From: Desulfobacterales bacterium
GTDB lineage: Bacteria; Desulfobacterota; Desulfobacteria; Desulfobacterales; UBA11574
Assembly: GCA_020345745.1 (NCBI GenBank)
Contig: CP070768.1
Span: 105,905 to 140,667, forward strand
DNA length: 34,763 bases
Direction of reading: 5' to 3'
Part shown: positions 1 to 8,440 of the stretch, in pieces
Position numbering within the stretch: position 1 is the stretch's first letter
Layout of the letters: each line of letters opens with the position of its first letter
The notes under the pieces: model-generated
What the model was told of the DNA's origin: nothing
What the model saw: the letters and a program-made list of their open reading frames with translations, nothing else
Database searches by the model: none
Made by a program: the position numbers and the translations under genes

Positions 1-61
1 AAAGCTTAATTATATCGAGATGTTATAAAAACCTTTTTTATTAGATATCCTTTGGTCTATC

Positions 62-394
62 CTACCTGCAGTTTTCCCTTTGGCACTTATTTGAGCAGCA
101 ATTACTGTTAGAACTGCATGGTGATTTTTTGGGCAAACAAATGCAGGCAGAATTACCATCGCAGTCTGAGTCGTTACCGTCGATCAGTCCATCACAATCA
201 TCGTCAATATTGTTGCTACAATTCGCTTCTGTTGCTGATGATTCTCCACAGTCATAAGCACAATTACATTGATTTTCCCTTTCTTCGCAAACATCGTTGC
301 CGTACTCAGGCGGAGAGCCGCAATCTATCTCGCAGTTGAAACTGTCCTCCGGTCCTTGACATCCATCATAATATAAAGCTGGTTTAGATATTAA
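62..394 (-). pseudogene. Remnant of a Cys/Asp-rich secreted protein (C-terminal piece)
   Basis: The minus strand is open from a TAA at 395-397 to a TAG at 62-64, about 110 codons with no ATG or GTG and no usable TTG near the beginning. The translation is rich in Cys, Asp and Asn. It contains CNCAYDCGES, then NCSNNIDDDCDGLIDGNDSDC in two overlapping parts (NCSNNIDDDCDG and DGLIDGNDSDCDG), and ends CCSNKCQRENCR. The D-N-D-C-D-G-x-x-D pattern is typical of the repeated acidic/Cys motif of MopE-like and other secreted deltaproteobacterial proteins, thought to bind metal ions. With no start codon or signal peptide, I read it as the tail of a truncated or frameshifted gene downstream of the patatin gene. 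That it was coding is well supported by the periodic Cys/Asp pattern; the exact family is inferred. Confidence 0.6.
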
Positions 395-437
395 TTAGCA
401 ACAACGGTAGAGGTAGAGACACAGCATAGCGCTTGAT

Positions 438-1577
438 TTAGGCGTTCAAAAATTTACCTATTTCCTCGGCATGCCGTTCAGCGTCGGTTTCACCGAGTTG
501 AATCAAATGGTTCAAGTATTTTGGATCAAACATGACCATACTTAGCCAGTCCGGACTTTTTGTCTCTTGTGTCCCGAGGCCACGAGTCAGATAACGAAAC
601 ATGTAGGGTAAATCCGGTTCAAAGCCGCCTGCAAGTTTGCCCAGATCCTGGGAAGGGCGTATCATGAAATGGTCGATCAAATACCGGTCCCAATGCTGCC
701 TTTCAGATATCTGTTCCAGTAATTGGTTGGTCCGTTCAAGTGTTCGAATATCCTGATCCAAAGCGTCTAAAAAAAGCGAATTCATTAAAACACCTGCTAT
801 TTGGGCCGGTGGCGGATATCCCATACAGACGGGTTTGTTTGCCTCTTCTAAAGACCGCCCATAACGTGTTGAGATACCGAGAATTCGGTTTGCGCCCAGA
901 TAAATTGCCGGAGAAAGGGGCGTTGACTGCCGGATACCACCATCACCATACCATGCATCGCCAACCCTGACAGCAGGGAATATGAGGGGTAAAGCCGCTG
1001 ATGACATAATATGGTCGATAGTAATTTCGGTGATTTCGCTTCTGCGCCATGGCCTCTCCCAGGTTCTGATATCTTCACCTTGAACCCATGTTACGGTCTG
1101 CCCGGTGCCATAATTGGTACCGGTAATGGCAATGGCCTTCAGTTTGCCCGCACGCAAATTTTTTTGAATACCCGCAAGAACTTTCTCTTCTGGTGCAAGG
1201 GTCCTTTGCAAAAGATGTTGCAGGGGTGTTGAATCCAAAAGGCTGCGCGCTGATGATTCTTTAGGAATTCCACCTGACACCAGGCGAATGCCCCACTTTA
1301 TGATATTACCGACAAGCTTCCAACTATCTACACAGAACACCTGATCAACAGTGAGGCTGAGCCATAAGCTGGATAGCATTTCCACGGCTTCAGAAAAAGA
1401 GCCCTGATGGTTTGCCAGAAAGGCTGCATTAATTGCACCAGCGGAAACTCCGGTCATAATAGGAATATTTAGATCTGGAAAGTTTTTGGCAAGACATCGC
1501 AGAAAACCGACTTGATAGGCGGCTCGGGCTCCCCCGCCACTTAATACAAGCGCCAAATTGTCTTTATCACCACCCAT
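438..1577 (-). CDS. Patatin-like phospholipase family protein
   Basis: 379 residues. Patatin domain: an oxyanion-hole glycine stretch SGGGARAAYQ at about 13-22, the nucleophile elbow GVSAG with Ser45, and the second dyad residue in DGGIRQSTPLSP in the middle of the protein. Family members are Ser/Asp-dyad acyl hydrolases acting on phospholipids or other acyl esters. There is no signal peptide, so it is probably cytosolic or peripherally membrane-bound. The start is fixed by a strong ribosome site (AAAGGAGG, a few bases before the ATG) on the minus strand. The C-terminal 130 residues lie outside the catalytic core and I do not recognise them. It is transcribed alone, with the Cys-rich remnant directly downstream. 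Family assignment is secure; substrate unknown. Confidence 0.92.
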   Translation of the reverse strand: MGGDKDNLALVLSGGGARAAYQVGFLRCLAKNFPDLNIPIMTGVSAGAINAAFLANHQGSFSEAVEMLSSLWLSLTVDQVFCVDSWKLVGNIIKWGIRLVSGGIPKESSARSLLDSTPLQHLLQRTLAPEEKVLAGIQKNLRAGKLKAIAITGTNYGTGQTVTWVQGEDIRTWERPWRRSEITEITIDHIMSSAALPLIFPAVRVGDAWYGDGGIRQSTPLSPAIYLGANRILGISTRYGRSLEEANKPVCMGYPPPAQIAGVLMNSLFLDALDQDIRTLERTNQLLEQISERQHWDRYLIDHFMIRPSQDLGKLAGGFEPDLPYMFRYLTRGLGTQETKSPDWLSMVMFDPKYLNHLIQLGETDAERHAEEIGKFLNA

Positions 1578-1929
1578 GAAATGCCTCCTTTTAAAAAGAT
1601 GGATAATTCTGCTTCGATTTTATCCGGTTTCTCTGCTACAGGTAAAGTATCATTTTGAAATCTTTCACTAAAAAATCAATCACCAATAACAGGTAGTTAA
1701 AAGCAGATAATTGATAGCGCCAAATTGAGTTTAAGCCAATTCGGATAGAAAAAGGTGAATTATATATAGTGTTTACAACGCTATAATTCTGTCAATATCA
1801 TAACCTGAAAAGCGGATCTTTTTAGTCGTCATACTTTTGGGATTAAATTTTTGACTTCAGCCTATGCTATTTAAATTCGATTTTTAATGGTAGGTCGTTT
1901 TGAAATATCAATCCTTTCAAAAATTATAT
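1578..1929. other. Intergenic spacer between divergent patatin and L,D-transpeptidase genes
   Basis: AT-rich, about 350 bases. I see no open frame with a ribosome site and no convincing terminator. It should carry the patatin promoter on the minus strand, but no clear -35/-10 pair stands out. The right end runs into a repeat element at 1930. Confidence 0.4.
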
Positions 1930-2048
1930 TACAAGCCATCTCAAAAATATAGATCGCGTTCAAAGACAAGACGCGAGCGCCGTAGGCGGCATGTGTAACA
2001 TATGAAAAAGCGCAGCACACATGGTAGTATGTGAGCATTTTGTAGAAA
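1930..2048. repeat. Intergenic repeat, TACAAGCC family, copy 1 (one end lost)
   Basis: Begins TACAAGCCATCTCAAAAAT followed by ATAGATC, as does the copy at 32309-32457. Both continue with related blocks (GACAAG-GCGCGAG, AAAAA-CGCAGCA, GTATGTGAG). This copy has an extra block near CGCCGTAGGCGGCATG and lacks the right-hand inverted terminus. It runs up to the start codon of the L,D-transpeptidase gene, so it sits where that gene's promoter and ribosome site should be. Confidence 0.7.
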
Positions 2049-2049
2049 C

Positions 2050-3750
2050 ATGCTGAAACTAAAGATTCATATTTCAATAAAGTCATATTTAGGGATTGTA
2101 TTGCTCATTGTTTTTTCAGCCCTTTTATATAACACCGTCCTTGCGAAGGAAACTGCAACGGAAGTTATAAACGTCTATCTTAAGCAGAGAATCGAAACAG
2201 AATTAATCAAGAATCGATTTAGTTGCAGAAGTGAGTTGATTTGCGGTGTTTCGCTCATTCCGGTGTTTTACCAGCAAAGGGATTTTGCCCCTGCCTGGTA
2301 TAGAAACGGTAAAATTTGACCCCAAACAGCAGCACTGATTTCCGAGATTAAGAATGCTTATGATGAAGGTCTGCGCCCGGATGGCTACCATCTGGCTACC
2401 ATTCTGTCCTTGATACAGACGATAGAAAATAAAAAGACGCTAAAAGAACCGATTGACCCTGCCATGTGGGTGGATCTCGAACTTCTCCTGACGGATGCCT
2501 TTATGCTGTACAGCTCACATCTTCTTGCAGGGCGTGTCAATCCAGAAACCATCCATACCGATTGGATCATCGTAAACCCAACCGCTGATTTAATCGGTAT
2601 TCTCCAATCCGCACTCCGTTCGAATCAAATCAGGCAAGCCTTAAACGACTTTAGGCCGCTCCATTTAGGCTATATAGGCTTAAAAAACAGTTTAGCCGAC
2701 TACCGCAAGAGGGCCGAAAAGAACGTTTGGTCGCCTTTATTACCAGGAAAAAGCATAAAAAAGGGAAAAAGTGGTCTTTTGGTTCGACAATTGTGTGAGC
2801 GGCTGACCCTCCTCGGAGATTTGAAAACGTCGAAACAAATACCGATCGATCTTTTTGATGAATCGGTTGAAGCCGCTGTTCGACGGTTCCAGAAAAGGCA
2901 TGGATTAAGATCGGATGGTATTGTCGGCCCACGTACTCTAGCCATACTAAACATACCGATTCGAAAGCGCGTCCGTCAGATCGAAATCAATATGGAACGG
3001 TGGCGATGGATCCCCCGCAATCTAGGCAACAGGTACATTCTTGTCAACGTTGCTGAATTTAACATGTGGGTGACCGAGAACCGTCAGCGATCGCTTAACA
3101 TGCGTGTCGCTGTGGGACGACCTTTTCGCCGAACGCCGGTCTTTAGTTCTAAGATGACGTATATGGTCATCAATCCATTTTGGAATATACCTACGTCAAT
3201 TGCCGTCAAAGATATTCTTCCTAAAATTCAAAAAAAGAATCAATATTTAGATCAGCAGGGGATTAAAGTATTTGAAAATTGGGAAAAGGATGCACTGGAA
3301 TTAAATCCTCAAACCATCGATTGGAAACAAATAGGACCCCGCAACTTCTTTTACCGATTACGCCAGGATCCGGGGCCGCAAAATGCTCTGGGTCGAATTA
3401 AATTCATGTTTCCCAATAAATTTGCGGTATATCTTCATGACACACCCAAACGTTTTCTTTTTAAAGAAACCGTTCGTGATTTTAGCTCCGGGTGCATTCG
3501 CATTGAAAAGCCGATCGACTTGGCAGTCTATATTACGCGTAACGATCCGCGATGGACAAAAGAAGAATTGCTAAAGGCCATTGCAGCAGGCCAGCGGAAG
3601 GTAATTACACTTAGAGAGCCCATCGCTATTCATTTACAGTACTGGACGGCGTGGGTGGATGACAAAGGTGAGTTACATTTTCGTGATGATATATATGACC
3701 GTGACAATGCACTTGATCGTGCTTTAAAAGAGAGGTTGCCAAGGATGTAA
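2050..3750 (+). pseudogene. L,D-transpeptidase (YcbB/LdtD type), interrupted by in-frame TGA
   Basis: One reading frame runs from ATG 2050 to TAA 3750, broken only by TGA at 2317-2319. It would give about 565 residues, the usual size of YcbB-type enzymes, which form 3-3 cross-links in peptidoglycan. In order: an N-terminal membrane segment at about 13-32, the YcbB N-terminal scaffold (RDFAPAWYRNGKI, then the TGA, then PQTAALISEIKNAYDEGLRP), a peptidoglycan-binding module (FDESVEAAVRRFQKRHG, SDGIVGPRTLA) and a YkuD catalytic domain with the invariant His of YLHD and Cys of SSGCIRIE. The downstream half alone could start only at a TTG (2410) without a ribosome site, so I read this as one gene with a nonsense codon. 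Everything after the TGA is intact, suggesting a recent mutation, a sequencing error or readthrough. Confidence 0.85.
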
Positions 3751-3758
3751 AAGGTGTT

Positions 3759-4304
3759 TTACCAACGCCTTATTCGACCGATATCCACATGCACAAAGTC
3801 GGACTTTGGATAATACCCCACCCCGCCGGATCGAAGTTTCCAGCAAATGTCCCTTAATCGCATGGTATTATAATCAGGGATGCGAATGTCAACGGCCTGG
3901 CCTTTCATGTGCAAGCTAGACCCTGCAACACCACTAGATTTTTTACAAAGCATGGCATTGGTATCGGGCGTGCGATACCCGGAAATGATATGGAACTGGA
4001 CCGGATGATGAAACGTTGTCGAAATGGAATGGAGAAGATCGATCAGTCGTTTGTCTATGGGATTGATTTTGCCGGCTCGATGATCACGGAGGATATAATC
4101 GATTTTTTTTAAGGCGGTGATCTGATACTGACCGTGAGAAAAATAGCACACGTCAAGGCTTTCGTCGGTATGCGTATTATAAAAAGACAATGAACGTTCG
4201 GGCAACAACAGCCGACCTATCGATGCCAAGACTGTAACGGGAATCAGTGAGGCCGCAGTCGCTTGTACCCCAATTTTTAAAAAGTAACGCCGGTGAAAAT
4301 CCAT
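3759..4304 (-). CDS. YcbK/MepK-like (DUF882, peptidase M15-like) peptidoglycan hydrolase
   Basis: 181 residues. The N-terminus HRRYFLKIG followed by a hydrophobic stretch is a good twin-arginine signal, so export by Tat is likely. The DUF882/M15 metallopeptidase core has GYRTPDTNAML, SLHMKGQAVDIR (zinc His and Asp, HxxxxxxD) and FVHVDIG (third zinc ligand). The E. coli relative MepK (YcbK) is a murein endopeptidase that cleaves 3-3 cross-links and is encoded beside LdtD (YcbB). Here the same two functions are convergent, with stop codons 8 bases apart, so maker and cutter of the 3-3 bridge are still neighbours. There is no strong ribosome site before the ATG. Family is secure; cleavage specificity is inferred from MepK. 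Confidence 0.88.
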   Translation of the reverse strand: MDFHRRYFLKIGVQATAASLIPVTVLASIGRLLLPERSLSFYNTHTDESLDVCYFSHGQYQITALKKIDYILRDHRAGKINPIDKRLIDLLHSISTTFHHPVQFHIISGYRTPDTNAMLCKKSSGVAGSSLHMKGQAVDIRIPDYNTMRLRDICWKLRSGGVGYYPKSDFVHVDIGRIRRW

Positions 4305-4695
4305 TTCTACAAATTTATCTGTTTTTATGAAATGCAGTAAAACCGAGCCTAAGCCTAAGCCCTACAGAGCATTTAAAATCCGTATCATCTGTTTTTGTTA
4401 AGCCGATTGTCTTGGTGCTTCGATTATCGTCTACCTAATTGGATATCGACATATTGCCGTCAAATCTTTACACCATGCTAGCTTACTATTATAAATTAGA
4501 TTATAAATCAAGCCTTGCGGTTCAAGCTTTATCGGAAAATAGAAATTTCAAATGAAGCGATAGTAATGCTTGCCATAAAACCATTACCCAAATTTCGCAC
4601 CCATATCCGTAACCAATGTTATAGGCATTCAGCCGCTTTTTGATATAGGTTGCGACCAAAATCTGATCATCGTTCTCGGTTTTGTTAACGGCCAA
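4305..4695. other. Intergenic spacer, 390 bases, no gene seen
   Basis: Lies between two minus-strand genes. AT-rich in the middle (a doubled TTATAAAT-like stretch near 4490-4505), with no open frame carrying a ribosome site and no terminator-like hairpin. The promoter of the YcbK-like gene should lie near its left end. Confidence 0.4.
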
Positions 4696-5916
4696 TTAGG
4701 GTTTCAATCTGGTCTTGATAACGACATCGGATTGTAGTGTTCGATGGACCGGGCACATATCTGCAATTTCCAGCATTCGTTGACGCTGTGCATCATCCAG
4801 CGGGCCGATCAGTTCCACTTCTCGTTCGATGTTATCAACCAGTCTGTTTTTGGTATCACACGTTTCACAGTCTTTGGCATGAATTTTGTTGTGAGACAAG
4901 GTGACGGATATTTCTTCAAGGGGCAGCTTCTTTCGATCAGCATACATGCGTAGCGTCATCGAGGTACAGGCCCCCAGAGCAGCCACAAGATATTCATATG
5001 GAGAAGGACCCATATTGGTTCCCCCTAATGATATGGGTTCGTCAGCAATTAAGGGAAGTCCGTTTGCCATAATCTCTGTACGGTAACCGGTTTTTCCGGT
5101 TCTTGTAACGACACGATTGTCTGTCACCCCTCTTTTTTCAGGTTCGTCACGGGGTGTTTTAATATATTTGCGGGCCCATGCGGCTATCATGGCTCCAACA
5201 TAGAGAGAATCCGCTTCTTTCATGAGCAAGTGATCGGCCTGATCCAAAGAAATAAAACTTTTGGGATGACGTGCGGCTTGGAATATTTTAGCGGCATTAT
5301 CGATACCCACTGTGTTATCGATAGGGGAATGAAAAATAAGCAGCGCTTTTTTTAAATTGCGGATGACTCCTTCCATACGGGTCTGTTCCAAATCGTCGAT
5401 AAATTGTTTTTTGATCTTAAAATTTCTACCTTCCAATGATACTTCGGCTTCTCCTTTCTGTTCGATGTCCTCCATCTGATCTTTGAGCAGATGAGTCACG
5501 TGAACAGGGTCTGCGGGAGCGCCGATGGTTGCAACAGCCTTACAGGAAGGTATATGAGCAGCTGCCTGCAATACTGCTGCCCCGCCAAGAGAATGGCCAA
5601 TCAAAACCCTAGGTGCTGCAAAATTCGAATGGAGAAAATTTGCGGCAGCAACCAGATCTTCGACATTTGAAGAAAAAGTAGTATCGGCAAAGTCTCCCTC
5701 GCTTTCTCCCAGACCGGTAAAGTCGAATCGTAATACCGCAATGTTCTCACGGGCCAAAGCACGGCTAATATGATGAATCGCCTTTAGGTTCTTCGTACAG
5801 GTAAAACAGTGAGCAAACAGTGCATAAGCAACAGGATGTCCATCAACCGGCAATTCGAGAAGGGCCGATAGTTTGATTTTATTTGTGCTTTCAAAATGCA
5901 GTTTTTTTAATGACAT
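4696..5916 (-). CDS. Bifunctional alpha/beta hydrolase-OsmC family protein
   Basis: 406 residues in two fused domains. Residues 1 to about 255 are an alpha/beta hydrolase: nucleophile Ser109 in GHSLGG, acid in HSPIDNTV and base in DQADHLL. Residues about 265-406 are an OsmC/Ohr-like domain with its two redox Cys in GACTSMTLRMYADRK and MCPVHRTLQS. OsmC proteins reduce organic hydroperoxides by a thiol mechanism. The fusion is a known architecture, annotated as bifunctional, but its joint substrate is not established; perhaps esters or lipid peroxides. The start has GAGGAG just upstream. A TIR repeat lies 23 bases upstream of the start, between this gene and the divergent GbsR-type regulator. 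Confidence 0.93.
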   Translation of the reverse strand: MSLKKLHFESTNKIKLSALLELPVDGHPVAYALFAHCFTCTKNLKAIHHISRALARENIAVLRFDFTGLGESEGDFADTTFSSNVEDLVAAANFLHSNFAAPRVLIGHSLGGAAVLQAAAHIPSCKAVATIGAPADPVHVTHLLKDQMEDIEQKGEAEVSLEGRNFKIKKQFIDDLEQTRMEGVIRNLKKALLIFHSPIDNTVGIDNAAKIFQAARHPKSFISLDQADHLLMKEADSLYVGAMIAAWARKYIKTPRDEPEKRGVTDNRVVTRTGKTGYRTEIMANGLPLIADEPISLGGTNMGPSPYEYLVAALGACTSMTLRMYADRKKLPLEEISVTLSHNKIHAKDCETCDTKNRLVDNIEREVELIGPLDDAQRQRMLEIADMCPVHRTLQSDVVIKTRLKP

Positions 5917-5939
5917 GTGTTCTCCTCAATCAAAGCATC

Positions 5940-6198
5940 GAGACCTTTGAAAAACGCCCTCTTTTGTCTCCCGCCAACGGCGGGATGTCAGGTTCAAATT
6001 TTAATCCGACTAAGTTCGGCGGCAGATAAATCCGCGAAATACCCAATGTATGCCTGTGGTTTAAATTTTCGCATTGACTCGGGGCGTCCATGCCCCTCGC
6101 TCTAACGGTCAGCTTGGCAGCTGTCCCATTCCGCTATCCTGCTGAATTGCCCTTGTTCTTGAATCCCGCTTTAGCGGGAAACGTTTTTCAAAGGTCTC
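5940..6198. repeat. TIR element, GAGACCTTTGAAAAACG family, copy 1
   Basis: 259 bases bounded by GAGACCTTTGAAAAACG at the left and its exact inverse CGTTTTTCAAAGGTCTC at the right. Inside are small hairpins (CCCGCC-aac-GGCGGG near 5972; CCCGC-ttta-GCGGG near 6166) and the block AATCCGCGAAATAC-CCAATGTATG, shared with the copies at 16942 and 27399. No open frame; a non-coding, MITE-like element. Confidence 0.8.
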
Positions 6199-6319
6199 TT
6201 TTATCAGGTTTTATCTCGCAAATATCATGTCATGAAAATTTCGACAATCGTAAATTCTTTTAGTTCTTCTCCCTGTTATCTGGGAAAAGGATTCGAGGAT
6301 TCGAGAGGTCATATTTTTG

Positions 6320-6377
6320 TTGACATCGCCCGCCATTATGTATTATTTGTTTAAAACGTTTAGTATATATTAAACAA
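6320..6377 (+). promoter_or_regulatory. Promoter and palindromic operator of the gbsR-like/arsA-like operon
   Basis: TTGACA at 6320-6325 and TATTAT at 6341-6346 (15-base spacing, slightly short) form a candidate housekeeping promoter. Immediately downstream a perfect inverted repeat, TTGTTTAA (6347-6354) and TTAAACAA (6370-6377) with a 15-base centre, covers the expected start site. This is a natural repressor position. Autoregulation by the GbsR-type protein encoded next is my inference. Confidence 0.6.
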
Positions 6378-6400
6378 TCTGAATCCAACAGGAGGCTGAA

Positions 6401-6931
6401 ATGAAAAAGACAATTGAAGATATTCGAAACGACCTCATCCATGTGATAGGGGAAAAGGCGGAGAAATTTGGTTTTTCTCGCATCGCCGGTCAATTGGAAG
6501 GTCTACTGCTGTTTTCAAGAGAGCCCATGTCGTTAGATGAGATGGCAGAAAGACTGGAAGTTTCAAAAGGATCGGTATCAACAAATATTCGACTTCTTGA
6601 AAGATGGAAGGTCGTTAGAAAGGTGTATCACAGAGGCGCGCGGAAAAATTTTTATGAGATACGAGGAAACATATGGGAAATAGAAACCGAGATCATGTCC
6701 ACGATTGTTAAAGATGAAATCGAAAGAATAAAAAGCTTGATGTCAAACAGTGAGAAAGATTTGAAAAAAGTAGAGAGAAAAACAGCAGAAGAAAATGAAG
6801 AAATCGCGTTTTTGGAGCAAAGGTTTTTCGAGATTAATGAATACATTGAATCAGCGGAGCACATTCTCAATCTATTTCTGAGACAAGGAGAGATTTCTCC
6901 TGCTGTTGTGAAGAAAATCACAATTTCCTGA
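6401..6931 (+). CDS. GbsR/MarR-type transcriptional regulator
   Basis: 176 residues. The winged-helix core at about 25-95 has the recognition region MSLDEMAERLEVSKGSVSTNIRLLERWKVV (two parts, about 45-74) and a basic wing (YHRGARKNFYEI), as in GbsR-family repressors. The C-terminal half is a long charged helix (about 95-160), probably for dimerisation. AGGAGG precedes the ATG by a few bases. The stop is 9 bases before the ArsA-like gene, so the two form an operon. A perfect 8+8 palindrome overlapping the start site suggests self-repression. GbsR proteins are best known for osmolyte control, but this context does not show an osmolyte gene, so the ligand is unknown. Confidence 0.88.
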   Translation: MKKTIEDIRNDLIHVIGEKAEKFGFSRIAGQLEGLLLFSREPMSLDEMAERLEVSKGSVSTNIRLLERWKVVRKVYHRGARKNFYEIRGNIWEIETEIMSTIVKDEIERIKSLMSNSEKDLKKVERKTAEENEEIAFLEQRFFEINEYIESAEHILNLFLRQGEISPAVVKKITIS

Positions 6932-6940
6932 GAGGTTGAC

Positions 6941-8116
6941 ATGAGGATCATTTTATTTACCGGTAAAGGTGGTGTGGGAAAATCGACCAATGCTTGTGCA
7001 ACCGCAGCGCTGACATCAAAAATAGGTCAAAAGACGCTGCTCGTCAGCTCTGACCTTGCACACAACCTGTTCGATATTTTTGCTGTGTCCGGCGGCAATG
7101 GTAAAGTGGAAATATCAAATAATTTGACCATACTAGAGGTGAATATCCTAGCGGAAATTAAAGAGAGTTGGGATTCCATTCAACGGTATATGGCTGATTT
7201 TCTCAGTTACCTCGAGATGGACAGGATGGTTGCCGAAGAGGTCACCCTGATCCCAGGTATGGATGCACTGTTTCTTCTGACCAGAATTCTGCGTGAAATA
7301 GAAAGTGGAGAATACGATGTTATCATCATCGATTGTGCACCTACCGCAGGAAGTCTGCGTTTATTGACGCTGACCGATTCATCCAGCACCAAGATGAATC
7401 GAATTATTGAGATTGAGCGAAGCATTTTAAAGCTGATCAGACCGATTGGCAAGCGCATCAAGGGGATTAAAGATTTACTGCCGGAGGATGACCTATATGT
7501 TACTTTCGGCCAAATAATTGAAGATATCGGTCGTTTGGGAGTCATATTGCGAAATCCTGAGATGTCGTCCATTAGGCTTGTTTTGAATCCAGACAAAATT
7601 GCTATTGCCGAATCGAAGCGGACGTATACTTATTTTTCGCTTTTCGGGTTTCCGGTGGACGGCATTTTTGTCAACAAGCTGTTTCCGGCGGAACTTGAAA
7701 CCGGTTATTTTAAAAAATGGTGCAGACTGCAGCAAGACCAGATGACGCTTTTGAAAAAATCTTTTCTGAATACCAGCATTTTTTCAATCAAACACTACAA
7801 CAATGAACCCATCGGCCTAGAGCTTCTTGAAGAGATGGGAAGGGATATATACGGCAAGTTGAATCCGGCACAGGTGCTCTCTCATGTCAATACGGTGGCA
7901 TTTGAAAAACAAAACGAAAAGGTTGTGCTGTCGATCGTACTTCCGAACCTGGACAAATCGAGTCTCGACATTGGTCGGAAAGAGAACGATTTGCTGATTA
8001 ACGCCGAAGGCTATTCAAGGGTGTTCAGCCTGCCCGACACGCTGGTAAATGTCGCTGTAGATTCAGCCAGTTATGAGAATGACCAACTGCAAATATGTTT
8101 TTCGGCGGAAAAATAA
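6941..8116 (+). CDS. ArsA/GET3-family P-loop ATPase with C-terminal HSP20-like domain
   Basis: 391 residues. The deviant Walker A GKGGVGKST is at 8-16, the switch-like DLAHNLFDIF at about 38-47, and DCAPTAGSLRLL resembles the family's DTAPTGHTLRLL. A variable middle follows, then NKLFP. The last 75 residues (VLSIVLPNL to QICFSAEK) match the alpha-crystallin-like module (ArsA_HSP20) found at the end of many bacterial single-domain ArsA proteins. There are no ArsB, ArsR or ArsC neighbours, and I do not see the Cys triad of arsenite-sensing ArsA, so an arsenite pump role is unlikely. A chaperone or client-handling ATPase role is possible. It is co-transcribed with the GbsR-type regulator, start supported by GAGAGG. 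Confidence 0.88.
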   Translation: MRIILFTGKGGVGKSTNACATAALTSKIGQKTLLVSSDLAHNLFDIFAVSGGNGKVEISNNLTILEVNILAEIKESWDSIQRYMADFLSYLEMDRMVAEEVTLIPGMDALFLLTRILREIESGEYDVIIIDCAPTAGSLRLLTLTDSSSTKMNRIIEIERSILKLIRPIGKRIKGIKDLLPEDDLYVTFGQIIEDIGRLGVILRNPEMSSIRLVLNPDKIAIAESKRTYTYFSLFGFPVDGIFVNKLFPAELETGYFKKWCRLQQDQMTLLKKSFLNTSIFSIKHYNNEPIGLELLEEMGRDIYGKLNPAQVLSHVNTVAFEKQNEKVVLSIVLPNLDKSSLDIGRKENDLLINAEGYSRVFSLPDTLVNVAVDSASYENDQLQICFSAEK

Positions 8117-8210
8117 TATCCAATGGTTAACGAATAATTCTTTATCAAGTTTACTTGGCCGGTATGAAGCTAAAATCCCGAGGTAGGTATAACCCTATTT
8201 GAGCGAAAGT

Positions 8211-8299
8211 CGAGGATGCCCCAGATTCAAGGCGTCAAGGGTGAAGCCGTAGTCAGCTACTGCGAACCCTTGACAACACCGAAGATGGGGTATCATCGG
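8211..8299. repeat. Long imperfect hairpin between convergent genes
   Basis: Outer arms CGAGGATGCCCCA and TGGGGTATCATCGG are near-complementary. Inner arms GGCGTCAAGGGT and ACCCTTGACAACACC also pair, around a centre of GAAGCCGTAGTCAGCTACTG. It lies in the 324-base convergent spacer between the ArsA-like gene and the SRAP gene, where it could end transcription from either side, though there is no U-run directly after it. I see no gene in the rest of the spacer. Confidence 0.55.
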
Positions 8300-8440
8300 C
8301 TTTCCTGCAGGGTAAAAAAAATCGAGAAAAAATAACAACATTCATATCTCACTGATGGTTAGGGGGATTAAAATGTATTCGAATCATAAAAATGCTCATT
8401 AAAATAAATATACTAGGACTTTTCTCGATTTTGTTTACGA

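Noticed and set aside
64-81. Sigma-54-like TGGCAC near the left edge
   Set aside because: The GG-to-GC spacing is off by one base and there is no plus-strand gene downstream.
118-339. 73-codon plus-strand frame at the left edge
   Set aside because: It is antisense to the Cys/Asp-rich frame, has no ribosome site and a composition typical of a shadow frame.
2317-2319. Selenocysteine at the TGA of the L,D-transpeptidase
   Set aside because: The site is not catalytic, the family has no Cys there, and no SECIS-like stem-loop is evident just downstream.
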